Assembly (NCBI RefSeq): GCF_000002865.3
Contig: NW_001865039.1
Span: forward strand, 657,488-721,487
DNA from: Monosiga brevicollis MX1
Lineage: Eukaryota; Opisthokonta; Choanoflagellata; Craspedida; Salpingoecidae
Direction of reading: 5' to 3'
Length of the DNA: 64,000 bases
The translations under genes were made by a program, and so were the position numbers. A model generated the notes under the pieces. The model had not been told where the DNA came from. It did no database searches and was given only the letters and a program-made list of their open reading frames with translations. Every line of letters begins with the position of its first letter. Position 1 is the first letter of the stretch. Positions 22,701 to 37,974 of the stretch are shown here, in pieces.

Positions 22701-25453
22701 GTTGTATAGCCTGCGTGTTTTCTCAGCGACCGAGTTGGACACTCAAACGCTTGATAGGTGCTCAAAGAACAGATTAAGAACCACCCCAACATGACATGGC
22801 ACCGCCTCGAGCAGCAAATCTACGAAGTTCAAGAATACCGGTGTGTCACGCCATACCATCATCCGATTCAAGCCAATAACCGTCTCCTGCCCTCGTAGTT
22901 TGGCTCCCGACTTTGGCATGATTCTTGGGTGTGCGCGCTTGTGTGTGTATGTGGCTTTTGCATGTATTAGCACGCACTGTCCAGCTCTGCCACTCCACTA
23001 CCGCGAGTCTGACGGCACGCCCAATCTTCGAACCGCCGCTGCCGCTTCCATCGATCCTAACCGCCGCTGCGAAGAATTTAAGGTGAGTGTAGGCATTTGC
23101 CTTTTCCATGTTTTTCGGTCTCTGTGGCTCTGCCCATTGCCGTTGACATGACCTTCCGACACCTAGGTGTACGTGTACCCAGCCAGTCAGGAGCAGCAAG
23201 AGCACATGTCCAATGTGTATGAGGCCGTACGGTAGGTCTGTGCGCGCGCAAAGCCGCCTCTCCTCCTGCGAGAGGCGGCTTCTGCTCTTGCTGGCCCTAA
23301 ATGTAAAAGCCCTCTGATGACCCACCACGCGTGCCTCGTGTACGTGATGATTGCCATGGATGGATTTCACTTTGACGGTGTGCAGCAAAGCTATCAAGGC
23401 GAGTCGCTATTATACCAGTAACCCAGATGAAGCGTGCCTTTTTGTACCGGCGGTAGATGTATCCTGCTGGTGTGAAAGTAAGTCTGTGCGCATCCTCTGG
23501 CCTGGCTTACCAATAGTCCAATGGCAGAAGTGCCACACACAACTAGACTCAACAGTGCCCAAGACACCTCCGTCATCGCCCTGACGCCCTGACTGTCCTC
23601 TGTCTTCAGGTTGCATGTATGCAGCCTACGAGAACAAGATTGAAGATAAACACCCCAATTCGCTTCGGATTGAACAAGCTCTTGAAGCGTATGCCCTGCT
23701 GTCTGTCCCAATCAAAAGACACTCTGAGTCTTTGACATTGCGCACTCATTGACGTGGGTGGGGGTGTCATGTCAGCTTGCCTTACTGGAATGGCGGTCGG
23801 AACCACGTTCTCTTCGAGTTTTCGGATGCCCCCTGCTTGCCCTGGTCCCCTGGACATGCGATCGTTGCCAAGGTTGGTGCATTTAACTTCCACACACTTG
23901 CATTGTGTTGTATGCCACACGACGCGCCTCTGCATTGCTAGAGCTCAAGAAGTGGACTGCAATCTCACATAGGCTGGTTTATCCGAGTTTCACTACCGAC
24001 CCGGCCTGGATGTCTCGATGCCCTTGTTTGGCATGGTGGACTTTACCGTTGAGCAACGGCGCGTCCCGGCTGCTCAGCGAAACTACCTTTTGACGTTTCG
24101 GTTCGTTTTGACAAGCCTGTGAACTGCAACGTCCAGAAAACCAGCTCATGTCCGTTATGACAACTCCTTTGTAGAGGCACCAAATCACCGCGATCCGATG
24201 CCATGCGTAACCACTTGCCCAAGATTCACAACGACCATGACGTGCTGGTCCCGTGCGCGTGTCGCTGGTTTGACGAGAACACGGTACGTCTGGGCTCGCA
24301 GCTTGGCACCGACACGGACAACCCTCATGCCAAACCCGGTGCCTCTGGAGCAGAAGGATGAACACTGCCGCCAAGCCGAAGCGGTGTTCAACAAGTATAC
24401 CTACACCGACCTCGCCCTAAACACCAAGTTTGGTCTGATTGTGGAGGGCTTTGGCTACCATAGCTTTCGATTGACAGAGGTAAGACACGCCAGGATGCGA
24501 CTCTCAATTGAAACTCACTGGTGTGCTTGACTCTACACTCTTGACAAGGAAGAGGCGGCGGTTGATTTTGACCATGCCCGTTGGTTCATGTGCGTCGCAG
24601 ATTATGGCGGCCGGCGCCATCCCCGTAATTGTGGTGGACCACTACGTGCTGGTTGGTTGATTGCTGGGTGGTGGGGAGCAACGCGTCGATGATAAGGGCA
24701 CTTCACTGCACCACTGCCAATATGACTGACATGACATGCTCTGGACCTGGCACAGCCATATGAGGATCTTCTTGACTGGAGTCAGTTTAGTGTGCGCGTG
24801 CCTGAACACCGTCTTTTGGAGGTACGCAAGAGCCCGTGCCATTGCACGCACGTCGCTCGCAGGTCAGCCGTCCGGGGGGCACGCATGTCCGTCCTCATGT
24901 CATATTTCACGAGTACATGCAGGTCCCCGATATCTTGCGGCGGTTGACCCCAGAACAAGTGGATGAAATGCAGCGCAACGTGGTTTTTGTTTACGAGCAG
25001 TTTTTCGCCTCGCTGTCCCACCAAGTGCACGCTACTCTCCTGAGCGCTTCGCTCAATCTGTTTGCGTCAGCCAGCGACCGCGAGTTCCTCAAGTCTGTCA
25101 TCCAACCCATCTCGCTTGAGAACGCTTGCTTGGCAGCAAGTGCTCATTTTGCTCCATAACTTGATCTACTGACAGGCAAAAATATCAGCTGGACGGCACA
25201 CCCTACCGGGTGACGCAAGAATGGTCCAAGGTATGTTTATTTCCATTTGGTCGATCCTGGCAGCTTTGGACAAGGAGCATCGAGACGTGCCACAATTCTT
25301 CTCGGATGCATGCCCACCTGCGACATCTAACTCCAAGATTGAACCGCCGCCATCACCTTCTCGCAGACTCCCCAACAGGTCTTGAGCGACTCGGTCAACT
25401 GCAATACGCCGCCGTTCCGCCGCAAGGCGGCCAAGGATAATGCACCCATGTAG
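19770..25453 (+). CDS. Fusion of a lysyl-hydroxylase-type glycosyltransferase domain and an exostosin (GT47) domain
   Basis: The first exon (19770-19952) encodes a signal anchor (LLRPTSLLLLTCLLVSRVALG). After a poorly resolved linker, exons from about 20660 to 22300 encode a domain like the N-terminal glycosyltransferase of PLOD/LH3: KPRVLVMTVATHREPF, GYDLYVAGAGEFFQ, then QDDYDIVLFTDSFDR with its acidic DxxD, NIWPYPYLAKEMP, YLNSGGYIG, and IFQTLF. A Cys-containing linker follows (about 22377-22850). Exons from about 22970 to 25453 encode an exostosin domain: CEEFKVYVYP, SRYYTSNPDEACLFVP, LPYWNGGRNHVLF, HYRPGLDVSMPLF, LNTKFGLIVEGFGYHSFR, IMAAGAIPVIVVDHYVLPYEDLLDWSQ. Exons run on one strand without an internal stop, promoter-sized gap or obvious new start. 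No GT64 domain follows. It probably acts in the Golgi or ER on glycoproteins or glycosaminoglycans; activity is inferred. Confidence 0.72.
23252..23280 (+). other. Strong stem-loop inside an intron
   Basis: AGCCGCCTCTC at 23252-23262 is perfectly complementary to GAGAGGCGGCT at 23270-23280, leaving a 7-base loop. It lies in the intron after the exon encoding VYEAVR of the exostosin domain. It could influence splicing or be fortuitous. Confidence 0.6.
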
Positions 25454-25738
25454 TCAACAGCGACTGCTTTTCGAAGCACGCGACCTCGACCCCCAAAAAA
25501 GCGACGTAAAGCCATGCGATTTCGAAACGCGTACACCACCCCGACTTAAGAAATGATAACACATCCGGATATAAAGTTGTACTTTCAGATTGCGAACAAA
25601 AGTGGGCGGTTCTTGGTGCGCCATTTATGGGGAGAAACCCCCTCAATCCGTAGGCTGACTGATGCAACAGCTCCATGGTGCAGCATCAATCAAACTGATA
25701 TTCAAACGACAAATGACAGCCCAAACGATCAAGCCGGT

Positions 25739-28700
25739 CTATGCATTAGGCTTGAGCTTACTCTCCAATTCACCCATGATGCGGAAGCAGAGTTCATCTT
25801 GAAAGCGTGGGGTGACAACCTGCACACCCACGGGACTCCCCTCGCTGTCGGCACACGAGTCCACAAGCTACATTTGGGAACAAGGAAAGCGCAGCATGCA
25901 GTGAAAGCTTGTAGACCACAGGGGTGCTGATGATATTCAAATCAAACGTACGATGCGATCAAATCGGTCAATGATATCGCGCTCACGAAGAGCGCGATCG
26001 TCTTCGGCCTAGGCCAGGAAGAGCGACAAAGGGAGTCCCAGGACACAACGCAGGTAGTGAGCGGTGGTCAGTTATGTCAGCGCCCCCAATTAAACATGGC
26101 AGACATGGCTGTGCCGCGTAACGATGGTGTGGTTGACTGGGCAGCGACGCACCGTCACACGCGTTGCCGGAATGATGCCGGCTGGCATGTCGAGCAGGTT
26201 GAAAATGAAGGTTGGCCAGCAGCCGGGAGTCAAGTCTGAGCAGGTTCCTATGGCCCAAATGCCCAGGGTGAGTCGGAAGTGAGCATAGGCCACACCGTGC
26301 ACGAATCTTTGCACAATGGCTGCGACGAACCTTGTTTCGGAGGGGGCATGACCGAGGCTGGGGTGATGAGACCATCGAGGTTAAGACTGTGCCACAACGC
26401 CATAAACTCGGCGTGAACTTCGTCTGCATCTGCCGCCAAATGCCACGCCTCTGATACCTGCCACAAGACGCGTGCCATGAGACACGCACACGCACACACA
26501 CACATGCTCGCGCGCGCGTGCAGGTGCTCAGGCACAAATTAAACTAGCTTGCCGACACCATACCGTCTTGTTTCCCGTCACCGCCATGATGGAAGTAACA
26601 CGTGAGGTGGGAAGCCACTTGGCCAATGAATGCAGCCATTGGGGTAAAGACACCAAGCGAACAATGGCTTGGATGCGCGAGTCCACATCCTGAACCGAAA
26701 ACGCGATTAGATTCTTCTCGGGAAGGAGCTCGAATGGATAGCAGCTGCTCCCAAGCCAGATGCACGCAGCAGACTGGGGACGAAAACAGCGCCTTCTTCC
26801 CCCCCCCACCCCCCCAAGCCTAGGCCAACCTGATGACGAAGCAACTCAAGAGTTTGATGGCCTCCATCTGCTGAGACGAGCGCGTAGAAAAGAATGGCAA
26901 TCTTGCTCACAAGGTGCCCGGGCATAGGCACGACCTCATGGCCTAGTATGTCAAGTTGTGCCGACCAGTTTGCGAGCGCACGAAGAAGCGACATGAGCAA
27001 AAGTAGACAACATGAGAACGCAAGAGCTGCAGTCAGGTGGATGCAGGTGTCAGTGGGATCTCATCGGCTGACCAAGCGCTTTAGCAGCTGCCACGGCCTC
27101 GTCAACAGCACGACGGCAGGCCGGGGTCACATCGAAAAAGTCGTTGTCTACCAAAACGCCGAGGCGCAGACGGTTGGTGCTAGTGTAGGCAGCCTGAAAA
27201 CGACGAGCATAGGAGGCAGTGGAAAAGAGTGGGGAGATGCCATGCCCACATGAGGCTCTGGCGGATCACTCTGGCGGATCACTCTGATGGCGTTGTTGAA
27301 TACGCGTCACACACCTCATCAAAGGACAGCGGCAGAAGGCTGGGATCTTCACGAATAGCCCAGGGCCAATCATTGACGACGGCGCGAAAGCAGGTGACAC
27401 AACCCTCGACAGTTGGAGCCATGGGGCCCGGCTACAGCAAAAAGGTTTGTCAACACAGCAAGCACGGGAGAGGCGCCTGTAGGGAGCTGAAAAGAAGCGC
27501 TGAGAGGGAGTCTTCGCACCGTGGACGTGATTGCCTTTTGACCACGGATGGCTGATGAGGCATGGTTGCCTGTGTATGATTCACTTGACGTGAGCATGCT
27601 GCATGCTGCTCAGGCTCTCTTGCCACAATCTGAGACGGGCTGACAGCTGACGCAGCTAAACTGTTGGCAGCGTTCAACGTACGAGAGAAACGGTAACGCG
27701 TAGGTTTGAAGCCAACCGTGCCACAGCAATGTGCAGGAATCCGCAGCGAGCCTGTCAGCCACGTGGACCCATAGTGGCGTTGGTGAGATGATCAAAGACA
27801 AAGTGATTGCCAGAAGGCTTTGGAGTTTGGGCTGTCAGATGGCAGCGACCGCGAGTGCAGAGATAACAAAACTGACCGCCAATGTCAGTACCAACACCAA
27901 AGGGGACGGCACCGACGGCATGCAAGACAGCCTCGCCGCCCGAAGAACCGCCACAGGTTCGGCCCGGGGCACGAGGATTGTTGCTTTCGCCTTTGGGGAC
28001 ACACGCAGGCACGTCGATGAGATATATTGCTGGGCGGCCCAAAGAAAACCCAATGGGTGGTACGAGCCGCCTAACCATAAATCGGGTTGCTGCACTCAAA
28101 CGTCATCATGGTTTGTGGCAAGTTGGTGGTCACGACTGGAATGGCGCCGGCGCGCATCAAGGACTATTTGAAAATCGTGTTTGATACGCAGCACCTTGAG
28201 CCAGCAGCCTCAAAACGATTCTACGAGGAACTCAGATCCAAAACCAAGCGCGTCCCAATAATGCCGAGGGTGGGATCCCAAACGCACCCGAACAACGAGC
28301 GAAGTGCCGGTCATGATGGACTCGGTACGCTTGGCATCGCCAAAGGTGCAGTGTAGGCCCTCGATGTGCAAACATTCCTTGACGGTAAAGGGCACGCCTG
28401 CCAGGTCACCCCGGCTGTCCTTGGCCTTGCCCTCGATGGATGGCACAATCTCACAGACTACGAAGCGACAGGGGGTGTCAGCCCTCACAATTATCAATAT
28501 GTTATCATAAATCGCCCCTGGGTCTGATTGAGGCTGCGCAAACGCCTCGCTCACCGGCATTGTGAGGGTCCCGCAGGCAATTGAGCAGCGCGCGGCGGCA
28601 CACCACCTCAGGCCCATACTTGCTAAGAGCTTCACGAGTGGCAGCGACAGTGCTCAAGTCGATCATGTTTTCCAGGCGCGCATCCAGTTCCAGCTCATCA

Positions 28701-29175
28701 AGTCGCTGCCAGCACCAAGACACCCGCACGCAAGAATGAAGCAGGGGGGGAGGATTGCGTGAGCACGTGCGAAACGCAAAAGATCAGCTGCGACAGGTTG
28801 GGCCCCGTGTCCCTGAGGGAGCTGTAATCAAAATCAAGCAGCCTTCAAAAGAAGTATGCTCTTCTTGTGGCATGCTTGGCTGATGATGATCCGGGAGAAA
28901 GCAAGCCCAAGGCGCCCAGTTGCAGCCGAAAAAGCAGGGGCGGTGTTGCCGGGGCGGTGTTGCAGTGTCGCGCAGACCTGTTCACGTAATGTTTTGGCAT
29001 GATGACCGAGCTTGGCAGCCGCATCACGATGCTGCGAGCGTTTGTACCAGTCAATCAAATACTTCAGCCCCACACAAGCCACAGCCGTGGAACCAAGGGC
29101 GTACACTCCCACGGGCTGGACCGTGATCGTCCAAGCGCTGCCATCACTCGGCAGCAGCAGGGCCAGCATCTCCAT
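25739..29175 (-). CDS. Fatty-acid-amide-hydrolase-like amidase
   Basis: The ATG at 29175 opens MEMLALLLPSDG, followed by one hydrophobic helix (about 18-38, VGVYALGSTAVACVGLKYL), as in membrane-anchored FAAH. The amidase-signature core follows: DLAGVPFTVKE with the catalytic Lys, RTCGGSSGGE with the cis-Ser, and TDIGGSLRIPAH with the nucleophilic Ser. The last is rebuilt across an intron whose acceptor lies near 27770. Later exons carry DLDGLITPASVMPPP-like sequence and FIFNLLDMPAGIIPATRVT. The final exon carries GSPVGVQVVTPRFQDELC and stops at 25739, matching the FAAH C-terminus. The full catalytic triad is present, so it should hydrolyse lipid or other amides at a membrane surface. Introns are numerous and some boundaries are approximate. 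Confidence 0.82.
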
Positions 29176-29790
29176 CTTTGGCGGTTGACCTCCAACAGCA
29201 AAAGGCAACACCTGCTTTTTACAATGTCACCCTTTCCACATAATTTTTGCTCATTTTTGATGACAAACACCCCAAACTTCTGTTGTGTCTGAAAGATGTG
29301 CTTGCTAGCACAAAATGTCGGTGATTTTCAGGTCGGACTGATCGATCAAATCCACAACAGCATGATTGATCGTGTTGCTTGTCTCAGTCCGCCATGGAGC
29401 AAGCTGTCGTCCCTCCGCCGCGACGGCATGCGCTCACCACCACCTCATAAGAAAGGAAGCAAGATGGTTTGCGAGAGGGATCAACTCTCGAAGCGCATTT
29501 TTCTTCCGGTGAAGCCCTTTCGTGTGCACCGCAAAACATGGTGCGTCGCAAGCTCGTATGGATGTGGCAAGTTCGCGCGCCATCGAGTCCTCTCATCAAA
29601 TCTCAATGCCTGTATCAACTAGGCTCAACATAACGATCAAAAATCTCTCCTGTCGAGCAGCGACAGCGCGATCGTCAGTACCCTCGTGCTTTTGATGCAT
29701 GCACAACGCTTGGTGGTGCGATCTGATCCCAGTCGCACCAAACTTGGCTGACACGAGAACGCTTGACCCATCCCCTAGAATTGTCAGCCC
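29176..29790. other. Divergent intergenic region
   Basis: This lies between the amidase (minus) and the 235-residue gene (plus). Short frames occur on both strands, but none has splice support or a recognisable domain. Presumably it holds two divergent promoters and leaders. I see nothing else in it. Confidence 0.5.
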
Positions 29791-31278
29791 ATGGCCGTCA
29801 CCTCCTCTCGCATGCCCTTCACAGGCAATGATTTCACCACCCTGGGTATGTTTTTGAGCGCCGATGCCCGCTGCCATTCCAACCCTACTGCCACAGCCCT
29901 AACCACATCATTTGCCTGCTCATTCGGTGCATAGAATCCCGCGAGACTTTTGATGCGCTCCCCCGCACCCACAAGAGCCACCGTGCCGCCAGTGCTGCGG
30001 TAAGGCATTTCGGCCCCAGCTCTTTGCATGTCGATTGAAAGGACGGGTGGTCTTTCATTGCCAACGTGTCAACAGTCTCTCACACCATGCATGGTCGTCT
30101 TTTTACCTAGATTCTGTCAGCCAGTGAAAGCGCTCGAGCCAGTGCCAAGAGCAGCCACCACACCTTGCTGCAACAAATCAACCACAATCAGTTCCTCGCC
30201 GGCCTATTTTACGAGGGGGAGAAACCCACCACGGAATACTTTCTCGATTATGAAGAAGTTCGCATTGTCAACCCAGAGCGCCCCGAGGAGCCAGCCCAAA
30301 GCCTGCCACCCGGAAAGGTGCTGCTGACCAACAAGCGTCTGCTGTTCCTCTCCTGCTCGCTCGTGGAGCAAAACACGTGAGTTCATCAAACCGGCCGGTC
30401 AGTGTTCCTACAGTGTCACTGGCATTGGTCACGCAACTCACCCTTGGCAATCGATCTTCGCAGGGTCATTGCCGTGGGTGAAGGCAAATCCCCACACTCC
30501 TATGCCATTCGTTCATCTGTTCAAGGTTGGTCACACTGGCGAGGCCACACAACCACCAGGCATCTTTTCCTGATTTCTGGACAGTAACAGTGCTCACACG
30601 GAACCTTGCCAACGTGCCTGATAGACGTGCGCCACTTTTGGCCTTTGGAACTGAAGGATGTCTACTTTTTGCGTCTGAACGTTGACGTGGGCACGTCGAC
30701 CGATCTGATCGTGCGCTCCTCGCCGCCGCCCTGCTTCGGCTGCCTGCCATGCTGCTGTCTCAAGGCATGGTCGCAAGACGGCCAACCCATCTCCAGCGCG
30801 CGCAACAGCCAGTTCATTGAGGTCCGTGTGACTGCTCTACCGCGCCGGCACGAGCTGACGTGTCTGCCCTTGATGCCCCGGAAGGCACTGGTGTGGGTGT
30901 ATGTGTGTGCGTGCGTGTATGTTATCTCATTTTGCTCCCTCGATGCATATCTCTGCTGTGCAGCTGGTTGCCACGAACTGGATCCTGGGTGGACGTCGCC
31001 GTCTGACCTTTGACTTTCATCAGCAGGTACGGCGGAGCCGTGTGAACCTGCCTGGCATTTTTTCAATGATTGTCACTGTCCTTCTGTTATCACGCTTTTT
31101 TACGATTGTCGCGTTTCTTATTCTTCCTGCCGTGTGGAAACGCTTGCACACCTCTCACCTTGGTGCCTGGATTTACCTGCACCTGTTGATCCCTTCAATG
31201 CAGACTCCCTTTCACCTGCTCCGCGACTTTACAGTCCAGCTCCAGGCTACGCTCCAGGAGTGCCGATCGGACAACTGA
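29791..31278 (+). CDS. Unrecognised 235-residue protein, possibly PH/GRAM-like
   Basis: Six exons (29791-29845, 30121-30376, 30464-30525, 30625-30821, 30964-31026, 31204-31278) sum to 708 bases, an exact 236 codons. This strongly supports the gene structure. After a polar N-terminus come FLAGLFYEGEKP and GKVLLTNKRLLFLSC. The latter resembles the opening strands of GRAM or PH-like domains, where a lipid-facing sheet carries the pattern LTNKRLLF. A Cys-rich loop, CFGCLPCCC, follows at about residues 153-161 and could be lipid-modified or bind metal. A later LVATNWILGGRRRLTFDF strand and a C-terminal amphipathic helix (FHLLRDFTVQLQ) complete it. No signal peptide or transmembrane helix is seen. 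Function is unknown; a membrane-associated cytosolic role is a guess. Confidence 0.7.
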
Positions 31279-31418
31279 GGCGCACCAATGGATGGATGCA
31301 TCCGAATATAAATTGGATGGCACAGGCGTTATAGGCCAAAAAAATCGTCGTTGGCAGATTCAAGCTAAAACCAAGCCCAACAGCCAAAATATTAGAAACC
31401 CTTTTCGTTTGCGTTTGT

Positions 31419-34370
31419 TTAATGTTGCAAATTCATGCTTGAAAAAACAGACGCCTCTTCAAAGTAGACAGACCAACAGACCTGAGCTTGGCGTGACGCA
31501 GAAGGTTGGGAAGCCGGCGTGTGTGTTGATCGAGCCGGCGAGCTGGCAGGCGCACCCTGAAATCGCAGGTCGTGTATGGCCGTGAGTACACAGACAAACG
31601 CGCAGGTGGCAGAGGCGTTTTCAGTTTTTGTTTTTGTTTTGTTTTCCGGACAAACCAAATCAATAAGAAGGTCTGTCTCCACGGGTGCAGCTGCCGATCC
31701 AGACGTGAACAAGCTGGAGGACTCTTCCATCTGTGCAGGCTCATCCATGTAGGACTGCCAACCATGACCAGAGATGAGAATGTTTTGAAAAAAGAGTCTG
31801 ATTCGATCCCTCGGACAATAGCCACATACCGACTCTGAAATACGATACGAATGCGCCACCACAGGAGGGGCCCTGGTGGGTGGCCCGGAGGCTGCAGTTG
31901 GCTGAGGCGGGGCTCGTGTGGGTGGGCCTGCACGCCCTCCGGACTCTGAGTTTGCTGCCATTCCCGCACCACCTGGTGAGGGGTCAAACGGATCATCCGC
32001 ATAATCAGTACTCGAATCGCCCACGGGTGCATCCATAAGGTTGAGCAACGGTGCCGCCCTAGGTTCGGCATCTACAAAAAAACAAAAGGACAAACATAGA
32101 CGCAAAATCAATAAACGCAATCAGAGTGGGTTTGGCCCTATACATAAAGACAGTTCACGCCAGAAGCAAGCTCTGCATCACACGCTCTAACCCCCCATAT
32201 CATATCCAGATGAAGAAAGGCCAGCGCCAGCTGATGAAGCTATGCGAAGGGGAAGCGCAGAAAAAAAAGGAGGGGGGGGGCACATGAGCAGGTGACTGCC
32301 TCAAGGATTGGCGACTGTTGTCTGATGGCTCTCAAATGCTGCAGCCATGCCCCACCTGCAGCGGGCTGCGCCTGAGCAGCAAGCCGAGCTTCACGCTGCA
32401 CGCATTCATCATAGAATGTGAGGGCGGTGCTGATCTTATCAGCTGCCGTCAAAACTTCACTATTCATATCCAAGTACAAGAGCATGGCCACAAGTGAATC
32501 TCAATCGGACGAAAAAAAACAGCATTTACCATCGTCTTGATAAAGATTTGAAAAATAAAGGTGGCCATCCTCGCTGCCCACCCAGTTTTACGCGTAACCA
32601 TAGGATAATTTCACCTGAGAAGATCTTCATTGCCGACTTGCTCAGTCAACAACATGAGGCGTTGTTGCATCTCTTTACACGCTTGGTGGAGGTCGGCAAT
32701 GACGTCCGAGCCAGCAACGCGGTCGTGCTCGCCCAGGGCTTGAAGCATCTCTGTTAACATCTCCGCGTTGTTGCCAACCACTTGAAGATCCTCTGAGCAA
32801 AAGGACAGAATGAACCAGCCGCCCGTGACACATGAGTTGAGGGGTTGGGAAAGAATGGAGTCCCAGCCAGATGAGTACAGATACCCAGCCAGATGAGTAC
32901 AGATACACCAACCGCGAAGTTTGCTTATTTGTTCTGGAGAAGCAAAGATGCGTTGCCCAGGGGTCACTTGGACGGGCTGCCGCTGCATCATGTACTCGGG
33001 ACCCGTGGGGGGACTAGATGTGCTCTGGCTCACACCGGCCTCGCGCTCAAACTGGGCCGCCTATAATTAAGAGATGAGGAAATGCGTGGCACAGCGGGCC
33101 AAGCAGTTGGGCATTTTGAGTGGATTGCGGTGATTCGCTCAAAATAAACGGGTGGAAACGAAACCCCTATGGAAAAAATGAGAATCCCGACCCAAGAACG
33201 CGCACAAAGCTGACAGCCTGCGAGTCAAAAGTTTTGACGGACCAATTGACGCGCCAACTCTTCGTCGCCCATGATGTCGTGATCTGAAGTTAAAGAGTTT
33301 GCTGTGCCCGGCAGGGAGGATGAATATTGCTGAGACTGGGCGTGAGAGTTGGACAATTCTGACGCAGCCACTGAGACACCAGGGGTGACAATCGGGGCCA
33401 TTTCGTCCGGGTTCTCTTCAGGAAACTCGACGCCTGGAAGCAAGAGTAGAATGTGTTAGGATTGTTATTGCAAAGCAAGGGCACCGCACGTCTGTGGCTC
33501 CGGCAGTCTGTACCCTTCTTACCTTGAATCAGCAGTTCTTGGTGGGTATTGACCACGGCAGACATCATGGGATCGCTGCGAAATGCCCGCGCCCAACTGG
33601 CAATCAACTCGAGAATCTTATCCTTGACCACGGTGGCTTGGCCCTAGATGCAAGGGTGCGCGTGTTGGAATGACATCAAATAGAGTCATTCAACTCACAG
33701 TCAAGTCATTCAACTCAAGTCAAGGCAGGTAGCAAACGACGGTCCTGTTTGGCAACTCAACTGACCCGAGCGTGGTAGGTTTTCATCAAAACATTGACAA
33801 AGTCCTTGCTGGTGACCTATCAGACACACGGCCAAGACGGTGGTGACCTGGCCCTTGGTGCATATGGTACGGCAATACGAGCGCACGGCAAAACGAGCAC
33901 ACACGGCAATTCGGACTTCAAGGCGGTAACATGTCAAGTGATGTTGGTCCGAACCTGAAGGTGGAATCGTTTGTGGCAATTCTTGACGGCTGTCTCAAGG
34001 ACAACAAGGGCTTTGAGAATTTGGGCCTGGCTAAGTTTACCCGATGCCAACTTCTTTCTGAGGGTCTTGGCAGCATCCTCGGCAGCCGCTGACGTTTCAT
34101 TGATCTGGTCACAAATCTCGAGGTGCAGGACCAGGTCATCAATTGAGCCCTGGTCTGACACCGCTCGCTCTACCGTAGTGTATCATTCGTAGTGTACATT
34201 GCCAACCGAATACAGGGTATGAGCATAGCGATATCCAGCAGACTTGCACTCTTTTGAGTCCCGCCCGCATGTCCCATGTTGTCAACGTCACTGGGTCAGT
34301 GGGACAAAACAAAGGTGGGGAACATACCGATGGCGGCAGCCACGGGTGAACCTGAAGCAGATGCAAACAT
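31419..34370 (-). CDS. TOM1: TOM1-type VHS/GAT endosomal adaptor
   Basis: The start is resolved as a 43-base exon 34328-34370 (MFASASGSPVAAAI) joined to 33955-34169. Together they give the N-terminus of a VHS domain with EICDQINET, LRKKL and LVVLETAVKNCHKRFH. The next exon (about 33640-33530) carries VVKDKILELIASWARAFRSDP, as in TOM1 and TOM1-like proteins. After EFPEENPDEMAP comes a linker, then a GAT domain (about 33000-32250: VVGNNAEMLTEML, ISTALTFYDECVQ). The tail holds a clathrin-box-like LLNLMD, DPFDPSP and DLLIDL, typical ligands of clathrin and AP-2. The stop is at 31419. It should bind ubiquitinated cargo at endosomes and recruit clathrin. A 22-base direct repeat lies in an intron near 32862-32906. 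Confidence 0.85.
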
Positions 34371-34898
34371 GTTCGTGGTCTTGAAGGCTGAAGTGTGCCG
34401 AAACGACACAACTTCACGAAGGAGCAGAAAGGAAGCAGAACCCGAGACGGAGACAAGTCCAGCTGTCGCACGGGCAGATCCACCCTGAGTTGGTCAGATG
34501 TCTGCATCCAACAAGCTGTACAGTGAGCCGAAACGCTGTGCCAGGTAAGGCAAACCAACCACCACCAACAAGCAAGGACCTTCACCACCCCATCCTGACT
34601 ACTCGGCCACTACAATGCCACGCCCAGTAGCGACCACTGCTTGCTGATGCCAAGACCCCGCAGACAGGCAGGCAGGCAGACTGGCAGGCAGACAGGCAGG
34701 CAGCATCCGACCGAACCTGACAACTGAGGTGACTCGTCAAAAAGCTCTCTCTCTCTCTCTCTCTCTCTCGCTCTCTCTCTCTCTTTCTCTTTCTCTTTCT
34801 CTTTCTCTTTCTCTCTTCACTCAACCAGTTACGTGTGTACGAACAAATTTCTTTTAGTAGCGTTGATATGCTGATAATTTCGCGATTCTTCTCTCGCG

Positions 34899-34938
<40 letters not shown>

Positions 34939-34984
34939 TTTTTTTTGGCGGAATTGATTTGGATCGGCCATCCAATTCGCCGCC
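34371..34984. repeat. Divergent intergenic region rich in CT microsatellites
   Basis: This lies between the TOM1-like gene (minus) and Misato (plus). CT/TCTTT tracts run at about 34745-34823 and 34900-34930, followed by a 16-base T run ending near 34946, about 40 bases before the Misato ATG. A pyrimidine-rich leader of this kind may be a promoter element of Misato. Short GGCAGGCA repeats occur at about 34664-34704. Confidence 0.8.
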
Positions 34985-37718
<2,734 letters not shown>

Positions 37719-37974
37719 TAAAGATGAGGCGTCATGCCAAATCTGCTGAGCAGCGGGTTTGACCTTGGTTGTCATTTGGTTTCTGCCCCTGGCTTGACCC
37801 TTGACCTGTCGGCTCAGATGAGGGCCCAGCGCGTCGGTCGTTGCCGCCGCCGCGCCCATCTTCCTTGGAGGAAATGCTTGCTTATGAGACATGTGTTGAA
37901 ATGAGACTGAATTGCACAGACCGTGAAAGACTAATCAACTTGAAGTAACAGCCGAGCCTACGAACCGTTCTTGC

